From NCBI GenBank assembly GCA_022710935.1, contig JAKLFY010000007.1, forward strand, positions 1 to 64,000: a stretch of 64,000 nucleotides of DNA. The letters run 5' to 3'. Each line of letters begins with the position of its first letter. Within the stretch, counting starts at the first letter, position 1. Below are positions 26,565 to 35,248 of this stretch, one piece after another. This DNA comes from Verrucomicrobiota bacterium (GTDB lineage: Bacteria > Verrucomicrobiota > Verrucomicrobiia > Limisphaerales > J093). Both the position numbers and the translations under genes were made by a program. The notes under the pieces were generated by a model. The model was not told the origin of the DNA. It saw only the letters and a program-made list of their open reading frames with translations, and ran no database searches.

Positions 26565-27899
26565 ATGTCCCGGCGCGACCTGCTGCGGATTGCGTTGTTC
26601 GGCACGGCGGGATGGATGGTTGCGGACCGGGCGTTGTGGGCAGGGAGCGACGCGCCTGTTGCCGGGCGGGACCTCGAAACCCCGCGTCTCGAGCCCAAGG
26701 CCCGATCGGTCATCCAGATCTTTCTCTGGGGCGGCATGTCGCACATCGACACGTGGGATCCGAAACCGGACGCGGGCTACGATTATCTGGGCGAGTTCAA
26801 GAACGTCATCCCCACCAACGTAGACGGCATCCAACTCGGCGAGCTTTTCCCGAAGCTGGCCCGGCAGGCGGACAAGTACTCGCTGATCCGCGGCATGACG
26901 CACCGCAACAACGGCCACGAGACGGCGGCCTACCTCATGCAGACCGGCCACACCCCCGGCGAACGGCTCGCCTACCCGAGCATCGGCGCGGTGTTCGCCC
27001 TCTTCAAGAGCCCCACATACCAGGGCCTCATCCCGCCCTACGTGGTCCTGACCCAGCCGCAGGGGCGGTTCTCGGAAGAGGGTTTCCTCGGCCCCAAGTT
27101 CAAACCGTTCGCCACGGGCGGCGATCCCAACGCGCCGCAATTCGAGGTGGAAGGGATCGTCTCGCGGAACATCACCGACGCCCGACAGAAGAGCCGCCGC
27201 GAATTGCTCGACCGGATGGACACGCTGGGCCGCACGATGGCCGGAAACCCCCAGGTCGCAGCCTCGGAGGCCGCCAAGCAGCAGGCGTATGAACTCATTC
27301 TGGGTCGGGGCCGCGAGGTGTTCGATCTCTCGAAAGAGAAGCCTGAACTCCGGGACCGCTATGGCCGTCACACGTTCGGCCAGGATTGTCTGGCCGCGCG
27401 CCGACTGGTCGAGGCGGGTGTCCCGTACATCGTCATCAACTACCCCGGCGGCTGGGACACCCACAGCAATCACTTCGCAACCATGCGCCGGCAGTGCCCG
27501 CAACTCGACCAGGGGCTGGCCATGCTGCTCGAGGATTTGCACGATCGCGGCCTTCTCGAAAGCACGATCGTCTGGTGTTGCGGCGAGTTCGGGCGCGGAC
27601 CCAAGATCGACTGGCAGCCGCCCTGGAACGGCGGTCGCAACCACTACGGGAACGTCTTCACCGCGCTGGTCGCCGGCGGCGGTTTCAAGGGCGGGCGCAT
27701 CGTCGGTTCGTCCGACGACAAGGCCGCGGAGGTCAAGGAGCGGCTGGTCTACCCGGTCGACCTGCTCGGCAGCATCTATGCCCTGGGAGGCATCGACCCC
27801 CGCGCGCGGCTCCCCCATCCGATGGGCGCCGAGGCCTACGTGTTGCCCTCCGCCGACGAAGGTGTGAAGTCCGCCGGGATTCTGAGGGAGATCATGTGA
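26565..27899 (+). CDS. DUF1501 domain protein (Tat-exported)
   Basis: A 444-residue protein starting with a twin-arginine signal (SRRDLLRIALFGTAGWMV). The body is the DUF1501 family, which has an alkaline-phosphatase-like fold: FLWGGMSHIDTWDPKP near residue 50 holds the first conserved Asp/His set, YPGGWDTHSNHF near 295 the second, and WCCGEFGRGPKID near 345 the third. These residues are expected to bind metal, and hydrolysis of phosphate or sulfate esters is plausible but not shown. I chose ATG at 26565 because the Tat motif follows directly; a longer in-frame ORF begins at 26253 inside a repeat and its first 104 codons do not look like a conserved protein. The stop overlaps the GTG start of the next gene (27896-27899). 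Confidence 0.85.
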   Translation: MSRRDLLRIALFGTAGWMVADRALWAGSDAPVAGRDLETPRLEPKARSVIQIFLWGGMSHIDTWDPKPDAGYDYLGEFKNVIPTNVDGIQLGELFPKLARQADKYSLIRGMTHRNNGHETAAYLMQTGHTPGERLAYPSIGAVFALFKSPTYQGLIPPYVVLTQPQGRFSEEGFLGPKFKPFATGGDPNAPQFEVEGIVSRNITDARQKSRRELLDRMDTLGRTMAGNPQVAASEAAKQQAYELILGRGREVFDLSKEKPELRDRYGRHTFGQDCLAARRLVEAGVPYIVINYPGGWDTHSNHFATMRRQCPQLDQGLAMLLEDLHDRGLLESTIVWCCGEFGRGPKIDWQPPWNGGRNHYGNVFTALVAGGGFKGGRIVGSSDDKAAEVKERLVYPVDLLGSIYALGGIDPRARLPHPMGAEAYVLPSADEGVKSAGILREIM

Positions 27900-30079
27900 C
27901 TGGGAATTGGCGAACCTCACTGCCCTGGCTGATCGCCTGCCTGATCCTGGCGCCCGCCCTCCGCGCCCAGCCGCGCCCCTATATCGGCTTTGTCTATCCC
28001 GCCGGCGGACAGCAGGGCGGGTCCGTCCAGATCCGATTGGGCGGACAGAACCTCGACGGCGTCCACGCCGCAACGGTCACCGGCGCGGGCGTCACGGCGC
28101 GGGTAGTCGAATTCCATCGGCGCCTGAACAACCAGGAGGTGCAGTTGCTCAGGGAACAGTTGAAGGAGTTGAAGGGGGCGCCGGCCCAGGAAGAGGAGGC
28201 ATCCGATCTCATCGCGCGGATCGAGAAACGCACGCGCGAGTTTGTCCAGACACCGGCCTGCGCCGCGATCGCCACGGTGACGACCATCGAGGTCGCAATC
28301 GCCCCCGACGCCGAGCCCGGCGAACGGGAGATCCGCCTTGTCACGCCCCGCGGCGCGTCCAATCCGCTGCCATTTCACGTCGGCCAACTCCCCGAGCACA
28401 CGAGGAAACCGATGCCCACCACGCCGCGGCAGGTGCTGGGCAAGGAAGCCCAAGCCTTGCGAAAGAGACCGGCGGGCGAAGTCGAGGAGCGCATCGTTGT
28501 CCCGTGCGTCGTGAATGGCCAGATCGCCTCTGGCGAAATCAACCGCTATCGGTTCGAAGCCCGCCGAGGCCAGCGGCTGGTCATCTCGACCCTGGGCCGT
28601 CAGTTGATCCCGTTCATCGCCGATGCCGTTCCGGGCTGGTTCCAGCCCGTGATTGCCCTGTATGACGCGACTGGGAAAGAGGTGGTGTATGCCGACGATG
28701 ACCGGTTCAACCCCGATCCGACCATTCTCTACGAGGCACCCGAGGAGGGCGAATACGTCCTCGCGATCCACGACAGCATCTACCGGGGACGCGAGGATTT
28801 CATCTACCGCATCACCATCGGCGAGGTGCCATTTCTCGCGAGCATCTTTCCCTTGGGCGCGCCGGCGGGCAGTTCGCCGGAGATCCGGATGGCGGGCTGG
28901 AATCTCGATGACGCCCGTTTGTCGCGGCCGGCGACGGACGCAGGGCCTGGACTCGAGTGGCTGACCGCCACCCGCGCAGGTCTACGGTCCAACCGCGTGC
29001 CCTTTGCCCTGGACACGCTGCCCGAGACATTCGAGCAGCCATCCGACAACGACACGCCGAATCAGGCACAGGAAGTCGCGCTGCCGATCATCGTGAACGG
29101 GCGCATTGAACGGCCGGGCGACCTGGACGCGTTCGCCTTCTTCGCCAGGTCCAACGAAACGATCGTTGCCGAAGTCCAGGCCCGCCGACTCGATTCGCCT
29201 CTCGATTCCGTCATCAAGCTCACGGATGCCAATGGTACGGTGCTGGCTTTTAACGATGACTTCGAGGATCTGACGTTTGCCGCGAAGACGCACCACGCCG
29301 ATTCCCGCTTCATGGTCACCGTGCCGTCCGATGGCCGCTACGTCCTCCATCTGGGCGACACGGCGCGCCAGGGCGGCGAAGACTATGGTTACCGCCTGCG
29401 CCTGAGCCCGCCGCATCCGGACTTCGCGCTGCGCGTTGTGCCTTCGAGCATCGGGTTGCGCCCCAGGTCCACCGCGACGCTGACCGTCCATGCCCGGCGC
29501 ACAGACGGCTTCACAGGCCCCATCCGGCTGGCTCTCGACAGTCCGCCCGACGGATTCTCGTCGCAGCCCGTGACACTATCATCGACGCAGACGGTGGCGC
29601 GCCTCACGGTCCGAAACAGCGGCGCGGCAACCGGGATGCCGGTTGGTTTGTCCGTGGTGGGTAAGGCCAGGATCGGCGGACGCGAGGTCACGCGCCGGGC
29701 AGTGCCTGCCGAAGACATGATGCAGGCCTTCCTGTGGCGCCACCTGGTCCCCGCCACCGATCTCAAGGCCGTGGTCTCGAATCCCGCCGCCGCTACCCGG
29801 CCCGACCGCCTCGCGCAGACGCGTCCGCAGCCCTCGAAGACGACCAACGCACTCGAGGTCGCCATGATCAGCGGCGCAACAAACGCCCTGGCCGCCGTCA
29901 ATCCCGTTGGCGGAACGAATGTGGCCGCTGCGGCCTCCGGCGCGGCACCAGCTCCACCCAAGTTCACCAAGCAACAAATCGCCGGACGCCTGCGTCAGCT
30001 CCGCCTTCTCCACGAGGACGGCCTTCTTACGGACCGGTTCTACCAGGCCAAAGTCGCCGAATGCGAAGCCGCGCAGTGA
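27896..30079 (+). CDS. Secreted pre-peptidase C-terminal (PPC) domain protein
   Basis: A 727-residue exported protein (signal peptide through about residue 24, ending ALRAQPRP). It begins with an IPT/TIG-like start (IGFVYPAGGQQGGSVQIRLGGQNL), then two PPC-type beta-sandwich regions (INRYRFEARRGQRLVIST, about 215-320, and DLDAFAFFARSNETIVAEV, about 405-500), and an Ig-like region. The last 45 residues (IAGRLRQLRLLHEDGLLTDRFYQAKVAECEA) resemble a SHOCT-like oligomerisation helix. The GTG start overlaps the DUF1501 stop by four bases, so the two are translationally coupled. Proteins of this layout routinely follow DUF1501 genes in this phylum and may hold the complex to the cell surface or to substrate; that role is inferred. 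Confidence 0.8.
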   Translation: MTGNWRTSLPWLIACLILAPALRAQPRPYIGFVYPAGGQQGGSVQIRLGGQNLDGVHAATVTGAGVTARVVEFHRRLNNQEVQLLREQLKELKGAPAQEEEASDLIARIEKRTREFVQTPACAAIATVTTIEVAIAPDAEPGEREIRLVTPRGASNPLPFHVGQLPEHTRKPMPTTPRQVLGKEAQALRKRPAGEVEERIVVPCVVNGQIASGEINRYRFEARRGQRLVISTLGRQLIPFIADAVPGWFQPVIALYDATGKEVVYADDDRFNPDPTILYEAPEEGEYVLAIHDSIYRGREDFIYRITIGEVPFLASIFPLGAPAGSSPEIRMAGWNLDDARLSRPATDAGPGLEWLTATRAGLRSNRVPFALDTLPETFEQPSDNDTPNQAQEVALPIIVNGRIERPGDLDAFAFFARSNETIVAEVQARRLDSPLDSVIKLTDANGTVLAFNDDFEDLTFAAKTHHADSRFMVTVPSDGRYVLHLGDTARQGGEDYGYRLRLSPPHPDFALRVVPSSIGLRPRSTATLTVHARRTDGFTGPIRLALDSPPDGFSSQPVTLSSTQTVARLTVRNSGAATGMPVGLSVVGKARIGGREVTRRAVPAEDMMQAFLWRHLVPATDLKAVVSNPAAATRPDRLAQTRPQPSKTTNALEVAMISGATNALAAVNPVGGTNVAAAASGAAPAPPKFTKQQIAGRLRQLRLLHEDGLLTDRFYQAKVAECEAAQ

Positions 30080-30280
30080 GTTGCGCGGCGGCCTGATCGA
30101 ACAGAGCCTGCCGAACGATGAAGTGTGCGATGAAATGTGCGATGAAGGCCCTGCAACCGCATCGAGACGGCAACTCGAACTGTCATTTCAATCGCCGGAA
30201 CGCCGGGCTGTGTCGGATTTCATTTCCGGTCATTATGATCCGCCACCGCTGGCGGTGAACCTTCCTGCCGGACCTGTCCT
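30080..30280. other. Short intergenic region
   Basis: About 200 bases lie between the PPC gene and the FGE fragment. A short direct duplication (GTGCGATGAAATGTGCGATGAA) is visible near 30124-30146. Nothing else is supported. Confidence 0.35.
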
Positions 30281-30880
30281 ATGCCCGTCCCGCATCAAAG
30301 CCGCTCCATTGGGGATCGAGCTGCCGAGGATGCCGATCGCGTCATTGTTCTTCCCGGCAATGTGCCGATGTTTTTTCGGGGCATCTCCCCCGGCATTTTC
30401 CTCATGGGGTCGCGGGGGCCGTATGCGGATGAAGAGCCGGCGCATCGCGTGGTCATTCCCCGCGAGTTCTATCTGAGCACATTCGCGGTAACGCAAGAGC
30501 AGTATCGCGCTGTCGCCACCCAATGCCCTGCCTTGAGAAAGACGCCTGAGCCGAGTCACTACAAGGGCCTGCGCCGCCCGGTCGAAAACGTGAGTTGGTT
30601 CGATGCCTCCGCATTCTGCGAATGGCTGGCGAAGTGGGAGGGACTGCCAGACGACATCACGGACGTCCGTCTGCCCACCGAGGCGGAGTGGGAGTACGCC
30701 TGTCGCGGTCAGAAGGACGTGTCCTTGGGCCGGGATACGGAATTCTACAATGGCGACGGTGAGGCCGCTCTGGCCGAAGTAGGTTGGTACTCGGCGAATT
30801 CCGGCGGCGAAACGCATCCTGTCGACGAGCCCGCAGGCGAAAGGCCCGATGCATTCTTGCGCCGGTCCCATCGTGCTTGA
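30281..30880 (+). pseudogene. C-terminally truncated formylglycine-generating-enzyme-like gene
   Basis: The reading frame gives 199 residues with the N-terminal two thirds of an FGE-sulfatase (SUMF1-like) domain: FLMGSRGPYADEEPAHRVVI near residue 40, FAVTQEQYRAVA near 70, VENVSWFDASAFCEWLAK near 105, and LPTEAEWEYACRG near 130. The domain should continue from 'THPVDEPAGERPDAF' into 'GLYDMHGNV.EWC', but the sequence changes at about 30850 to unrelated, repeat-like DNA (LRRSHRA and stop). The catalytic/copper-binding C-terminal part is therefore gone. Intact relatives modify sulfatases or serve as binding domains. It is probably a deletion product. Confidence 0.75.
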
Positions 30881-30994
30881 AGAAGCCATTGTCTGCGGAT
30901 GCGGGGATCAATCGCGGGTGACGCAGGCAGTGGCGCCGGGTGAGACGGGCGAGCGCCAGATGTCGGGGGGCGCAGGATGCCCCAATGCCGAGTT

Positions 30995-31039
30995 TTCCTG
31001 AATTCCGGGACCGACCCCATGACGGGACCGACCCCATGA
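30995..31039 (+). repeat. GAATTCCGGGACCGACCCC repeat with 17-base tandem duplication
   Basis: The 22913-22937 repeat recurs here, and its second half, CGGGACCGACCCCATGA, is present twice in perfect tandem (31006-31022 and 31023-31039). Confidence 0.85.
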
Positions 31040-31040
31040 C

Positions 31041-31150
31041 GTCATGTCACTATCCGTGTTTCATCCGTGTTCGATCCGTGGCTCTTCACTGGCCGATCCG
31101 TGGTCCATCCTTAACACTGCACCATCCCATCCGTGTTCGGTCCGTGGGGC
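31041..31150 (+). repeat. ATCCGTGTTC-type degenerate tandem repeats
   Basis: At least five irregular copies of an ATCCGTG(T/G)TTC-like unit occur (ATCCGTGTTTC, ATCCGTGTTCG, ATCCGTGGCTC, ATCCGTGGTCC, ATCCGTGTTCGG). Spacers vary in length and sequence, unlike a CRISPR array. Confidence 0.7.
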
Positions 31151-31163
31151 AGCCTCACTCCGG

Positions 31164-31724
31164 CTATTCCGCATCGCGGTCCGCCTGTCCGAGCAATCCG
31201 CGCATCGCGGCCATCAGCACGGCTTCGGCCTCGGGTGTGGTGTTCGAGGAGGTCGGCTGGGTCTCGCAGCCGCCTTCGAGGTAGGCGACGGCGGTGCCGA
31301 TATACCCGGGGCCGTAATCGCCGTAGGCGGCCATCATGACACGCAGATCGGGACGCATGGCCTTGGCCGCAAGCTGGTACTCGACAAACAACTCGCCCGG
31401 CAGGTGCAGCATCCGCGTGGTGCCGACCCGCAGGCAGGTGACGTCGATCCGATGACAGGCATAGAAGCTCAACACAGCGACCGGCGACGCCCCATCCAAG
31501 AAACTCAGGACCGACACTACGGGATCGATCACACCCTCGGGATCAGCGCGGATTGCGGGATCGCGGGTCGAACTGGTGCGCGACGCGCGGATTCGTCCGT
31601 CCGGGCCCTGGATGCGGCGCTGGCTGGCGACCTCCACAACCACAGCCTCTCCGTATCCGTAATGGGTGATGGGACGGGCGCTGGGCATCGCCGCGCGGAT
31701 CGCGTCGGCGGCCCTTCGGATCAC
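31164..31724 (-). pseudogene. Remnant of a neutral ceramidase-like secreted protein gene
   Basis: The frame encodes 186 residues that look like the C-terminal part of verrucomicrobial ceramidase-like proteins: DPEGVIDPVVSVLSFLDGASPVAVLSFYACH, then RMLHLPGELFVEYQLAAKAM and GDYGPGYIGTAVAYLEGGCE. The long segment that normally lies between 'SFYA.H' and 'LHLPGELF', which carries metal-binding and catalytic residues, is missing, and there is no N-terminal signal peptide. This points to a 5' deletion plus an internal deletion. Family assignment is from memory of these conserved phrases. Gene order suggests no partner. Confidence 0.55.
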
Positions 31725-31742
31725 CTGGCGATGGAACGCGGG

Positions 31743-32549
31743 CTAATCAAGTTCGAGGGTGAACAACCGCTTGGGGGCGTCGCGCCGGAGTTCGACGTGC
31801 GAATCGAGAAACACGACGTTGGCCCGGCCCTTGGGCGCCTTGACGCCCTTGACACCGCGATCGGTTTCGGTGCTGCGCTCGTTGCCGCCGCTGTGCCGAT
31901 AGCACACATTGGCCGACGGATCGCCATCCGGATACAAACAGGCGTCCCAGCCGTCCGTATCCGCAAAGAGCAGCGTCCCCGACACGTCGCGGACACTGCT
32001 CGAACCGATGTCGCGGCGTCCGCCGTTGATGTAGCAGTTTTGGGCGTAAGCCAGGTAGCCCCAGAAGCCGCCTTCCCGCAGCGCGCTGCCCATCCGTTCG
32101 TCCGGTTGGGCTTTCTGGATGCTCGAAGGGCAGATGAAGACGCCGCGTCCGGAAACGTTCGTCCGACTGCCCAAATACGGCTGCAACTGCCGATACCAGA
32201 TCGGGAAATAGGTGCCGGTGAAACCGTCGGCCGGCGGCCAGCCGATCGGATAGACCTGGTGATCCTCCTCGTAGAGCATCGTGGCGATGGCGAGCTGCCG
32301 GAGGTTGTTCTGGCACCTCGCCGTCTTGCCCTTGTCGCGGGCGCGGGCCAGGACGGGCAACAACAGGCTCGCGAGGATGCCGATGATGGCCACCACGACA
32401 AGCAACTCGATGAGTGTGAACGCGGGCGGCCGCCGGGCGCGCTTCGAAGCGCCCTTGGGCCACAGGCTATTCACGTCCGTGCGATTCAATTCTCTCTTGG
32501 TCTTCAAGCCTGGGCCATCATGCTGGCCCGCAGGCACAGAGTCAATCAT
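31743..32549 (-). CDS. Prepilin-type N-terminal cleavage domain protein (H-X9-DG family)
   Basis: A 268-residue protein. About 40 residues in is the prepilin motif AFTLIELLVVVAIIGILASLLLP followed by the usual RCQNNLRQLAIATMLYEEDHQVYP. The C-terminal half has FADTDGWDACLYPDG and ANVVFLDSHVELRR, the H-X9-DG-like end. Such proteins are numerous in Verrucomicrobia and Planctomycetes and are probably processed by a prepilin peptidase and assembled by a type II secretion-like system; their function is not known. The basic leader is unusually long for a prepilin; ATG 32549 (MIDSVPAG) and ATG 32576 are possible, and the latter lies next to a repeat (32586-32609), so a start nearer the motif may be the true one. 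Confidence 0.75.
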   Translation of the reverse strand: MIDSVPAGQHDGPGLKTKRELNRTDVNSLWPKGASKRARRPPAFTLIELLVVVAIIGILASLLLPVLARARDKGKTARCQNNLRQLAIATMLYEEDHQVYPIGWPPADGFTGTYFPIWYRQLQPYLGSRTNVSGRGVFICPSSIQKAQPDERMGSALREGGFWGYLAYAQNCYINGGRRDIGSSSVRDVSGTLLFADTDGWDACLYPDGDPSANVCYRHSGGNERSTETDRGVKGVKAPKGRANVVFLDSHVELRRDAPKRLFTLELD

Positions 32550-32585
32550 CGGGCGGCGGTTCTCATTCCGCCGCATGGCCTTGGC

Positions 32586-32660
32586 GCCGGGTGAGGGCAC
32601 CCGGCCTACAGTGTAAGGCGATAGGGTCAGATCCATACTATTGACACATGGGACGCATGG
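32586..32660. repeat. GCCGGGT hairpin repeat and adjoining repeat-like sequence
   Basis: 32586-32609 forms a hairpin (GCCGGGTG..CACCCGGC) and matches 45454-45477 at 22 of 24 positions. It is followed by AGGGTCAGATCCATACTATTGACA and two CATGGG strings, which also look repeat-derived. Confidence 0.7.
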
Positions 32661-32828
32661 GCACGTGGTTGTCGAGGGTGGTCGAGCTGATGTGGCTTCA
32701 TGGAACTTCCGCCAAACCCTGGAGAAGTCTTTGAACTGGCCCGCGTCGTGGCACACTGCCTTGTCCGCATCCTCAGACGCGCCGTGGCGCTTGACGCCAA
32801 TACTGTCAGCCATTACTGTCTGACGACG

Positions 32829-33071
32829 ATGAAAACGGTCTCTTTGCGCACCCTGGTTCGGGAACCGCTCAAGGTCAAACGAATGACGCGGACCGGCCTG
32901 CCAGTGCAGGTCACCGATAACGGCCAGCCCTTGTGGGTGATCCAGGCGGCTCCGACACAAGATGACACGCCACGGCGACGGAGCGAAATCGAGGCCGAAC
33001 TCGCCGAGGTTCTGCGGGAACCGCCATCCAACCTTCCGCTCTCGACGATCGTCCTGGCATCCCGGCGATGA
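32829..33071 (+). CDS. Phd/YefM-like antitoxin
   Basis: An 80-residue protein. MKTVSLRTLVREPLKVKRMTRTGLPVQVTDNGQPLWVI resembles the N-terminal DNA-binding fold of Phd/YefM or related antitoxins ('...L.ref..vl..v..g..v.Vt..G.p.avl'). The C-terminal 35 residues are charged and would normally wrap the toxin. Its stop overlaps the start of a PIN-domain toxin gene (ATGA, 33068-33071), a classic toxin-antitoxin arrangement. The toxin is truncated, so this is probably an orphan antitoxin that may still repress its own promoter. Confidence 0.65.
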   Translation: MKTVSLRTLVREPLKVKRMTRTGLPVQVTDNGQPLWVIQAAPTQDDTPRRRSEIEAELAEVLREPPSNLPLSTIVLASRR

Positions 33072-33175
33072 AGGTTTACGCGGATACCAGTTTCCTCGTA
33101 AGACTGGCGACGCATGAGGCCGGTTCGGAGCAGGCGATGGCCGAGGGTCTGGAGGTCACGGTCACTCCCTCGTGA
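33068..33175 (+). pseudogene. Truncated PIN-domain (VapC-like) toxin
   Basis: Thirty-five residues beginning MKVYADTSFLVRLATHEAGSEQAM, the start of a PIN nuclease with the first catalytic Asp (YADTSFL, Asp6). The frame then ends in unrelated residues (VTVTPS, stop at 33173-33175). The remaining ~100 residues, including the other acidic residues, are absent; the fucosidase gene begins 45 bases further on. Loss of the toxin with retention of the antitoxin is the safe direction of decay. Confidence 0.7.
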
Positions 33176-33219
33176 CACCTTCCGTCGCCGCTCCACTTCA
33201 TGAATTGGCTCTGGAACGC

Positions 33220-34974
33220 CTACTCGAAGAGCGCGAACTCGAAAATGGTCGGGCCGTCGGTGGCCTCGATGAGATTCAGGCGCACGCGTTGGGCGGTGAC
33301 CGGTTCGAACCGGGCGTTAAGCCGGGCGCCAAGGCTCCCACCCCGGTAGCAGGCTTTCCATTCGCCTCGATCGAGATACTCGATCGCGAATTTGCGGACC
33401 CGGTCGAGCTCCGGGTAGGCTTGCTTGACCACCGCGCGGCGGAAGGTCAACGGCTGGCCGAGGTCCACTTCGAGCCAGGCGGACTTGACTCCCGCATCCG
33501 TCGCCCACCGGGTTTCGTCGGACCCATCGACCGCCTTTTCCGGACCGTACTCCGTCCGTTGCTGATAGACGTTCGACGCGGTGGCTTTGGCCCGGGCGGT
33601 CAGCGATCGCGGGCTGGGCACAGCCAAAGCCGGGAGGCGCAAGGCCTCGCCATCGAGTTCGAGCGCCACGATGGTGTCCAGCGGCTGGCGATCGCCCGCA
33701 GGCACTGAGATGTCCAGGCCGTTGGCGGTCTGCTTGACCGCCACCGTGCCGCCGGTCAAAACGCGGCTCGATACAACCCGAGCGGGGATGGGCGGAAGCC
33801 GCAGGCTCTCTTCGTCCCACTCGCGAATGTGGAGGTAGATCGTGTTGCCTTTGCGCGTCGAGGCGCCGTATCCGCCCGGCTTGAAAGGCCCGCCGCGCGT
33901 CCCGCGGATGCTCTCGCCGTACTGTGCCAGCCACGCTCCCAGTTCCTTGAGCCGCGCGGCCTGGTCCGAGGGGATTTCGCCATTGGGCATGGGCCCGACG
34001 TTGAGCAGCAGATTGCCGTCTCCGCCGGCGCATCCGATCAGCATGGCCAGGCAGGCGGCGAACGGCTTCACGCCGTCGGTGGGCCCGCCCCAGGCCCATT
34101 GATTCCGCGACGAGAGCGTCATGCACGATTCCCAGGGCCGCTGGTCGTCGTAGGCGCCGACATGTTGCTCGGGGGTGTAATAGTCGGCATGGGTCGACAG
34201 GATCTGGCGGTCGCTATTGCTCGGGCCCAAATCGAGACGGTTGTTGATGATGATCGAGGGCTGGAGCTGCCGCACAAGGCCGTAGGTGCGCGCCTGGTCG
34301 TAAAGCGGTTCGCCCCCGTCCCAGTCGAACCACAAGAGATCAATGCGCCCGTAATCGCTCAGCAGTTCGCGCACTTCGGCCTGCATCCGGTCCAGGAATG
34401 CGGCGTGGCGATCGGATCGGAAGTCCGGATCCCGCCAGTCCATCGGGGAGAAGTACCAGCCGAGGCGCACCTCGCCTGCGCGAGCCGCCTTCGCCAGCTC
34501 GGCGCACACATCGCGGCGGAAGGGTGTGGACCCGATGTTGTAGTCGCTCGCCTTCGAGTGCCAGAGCAGGAAACCGTCGCAGTGTTTGGCGGTCAGGACC
34601 ATGTACCCGGCGCCGGCAGCCCGGGTCAGGCCAATCCATTGACCCGCGTCGAAGTTGGTCGGGTTGAATTCCCTGTAGAGGTTGTCATAGACATCGGCCG
34701 GGATCGGCCCGCGGTTGGGACACTTCGGGTTCGTGTTGGCCCGCGACCAACTGATCTCGGTGCCTTTGAGGCTGACCGGTCCCCAATGCACAAAAATGCC
34801 GAACCGCGCCTCGGCCCACCAGCGGAGCCGTTCGGAATAGGGGCGCACCGTCGGGGTTTCGATCGCGGGCGCCGCTGGAGATGCCTGGTCAGCAGGACCG
34901 GCCAGGGCGGTTGCGGTGAGGGTGAAAGCGGCCAGGACAAGGCCAACGAGGCGACCTTTGATGCGCGTGAACAT
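33220..34974 (-). CDS. GH29 alpha-L-fucosidase with F5/8-type C-terminal domain
   Basis: A 584-residue exported enzyme (signal peptide about residues 1-25, ending ALAGPA). The catalytic barrel (about 40-370) has the GH29 hallmarks WWAEARFGIFVHWGP, GAGYMVLTAKHCDGFLLW, and GRIDLLWFDWDGG, in which the Asp of WFD is the expected nucleophile. GNLLLNVGPMPNGEI marks the end of the barrel. A small beta-sandwich follows, and the C-terminal ~130 residues (ATASNVYQQRTEYGPEKAVDGSDETRWAT) are an F5/8 type C (discoidin) carbohydrate-binding domain. It would release terminal fucose from glycans in the periplasm or outside. It lies alone on the minus strand, next to the large PA14 protein. The ATG at 34974 was chosen for the signal peptide. 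Confidence 0.9.
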   Translation of the reverse strand: MFTRIKGRLVGLVLAAFTLTATALAGPADQASPAAPAIETPTVRPYSERLRWWAEARFGIFVHWGPVSLKGTEISWSRANTNPKCPNRGPIPADVYDNLYREFNPTNFDAGQWIGLTRAAGAGYMVLTAKHCDGFLLWHSKASDYNIGSTPFRRDVCAELAKAARAGEVRLGWYFSPMDWRDPDFRSDRHAAFLDRMQAEVRELLSDYGRIDLLWFDWDGGEPLYDQARTYGLVRQLQPSIIINNRLDLGPSNSDRQILSTHADYYTPEQHVGAYDDQRPWESCMTLSSRNQWAWGGPTDGVKPFAACLAMLIGCAGGDGNLLLNVGPMPNGEIPSDQAARLKELGAWLAQYGESIRGTRGGPFKPGGYGASTRKGNTIYLHIREWDEESLRLPPIPARVVSSRVLTGGTVAVKQTANGLDISVPAGDRQPLDTIVALELDGEALRLPALAVPSPRSLTARAKATASNVYQQRTEYGPEKAVDGSDETRWATDAGVKSAWLEVDLGQPLTFRRAVVKQAYPELDRVRKFAIEYLDRGEWKACYRGGSLGARLNARFEPVTAQRVRLNLIEATDGPTIFEFALFE

Positions 34975-35248
34975 AGCGCAGACTCTGATGCGAGGAGGGG
35001 GCAGCGGCAAGCCGCGAGTTCGGTAAGACAAGTTAGCCCAGTGCCAATCCATGAAGGCGAAAGGGCCGCACCGGCGACGGCTTGTCCCCGGTGATTACGA
35101 GTGAAGACGCTGTCTGCCAGCGACCGGCCGTCGCCGTTCCATCGCAGCGCGGCGACCGACGTGATTTTGGGGCCAGGGATTTCCGAGAAACCCCTGGCTT
35201 TGGTTGCGGCTGTGCCGCGCCGCGAAATGTCCGGGCTGCGAGGCCGGA
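34975..35248. other. Repeat-like intergenic region
   Basis: A GCCAGGG/CCCTGGC hairpin lies near 35172-35198 and a REP-like arm, GCGAAATGTCCGGGCT, at 35222-35237, a few bases from the stop of the PA14 protein gene. No gene is seen. Confidence 0.5.

Noticed and set aside
31041-31150. Possible CRISPR array
   Set aside because: Units of about 11 bases are irregular and the spacers vary from none to about 30 bases; no cas gene is present.
33295-33335. GGTTCGAA string resembling a tRNA T-arm
   Set aside because: It is inside the fucosidase coding region and no cloverleaf can be drawn around it.
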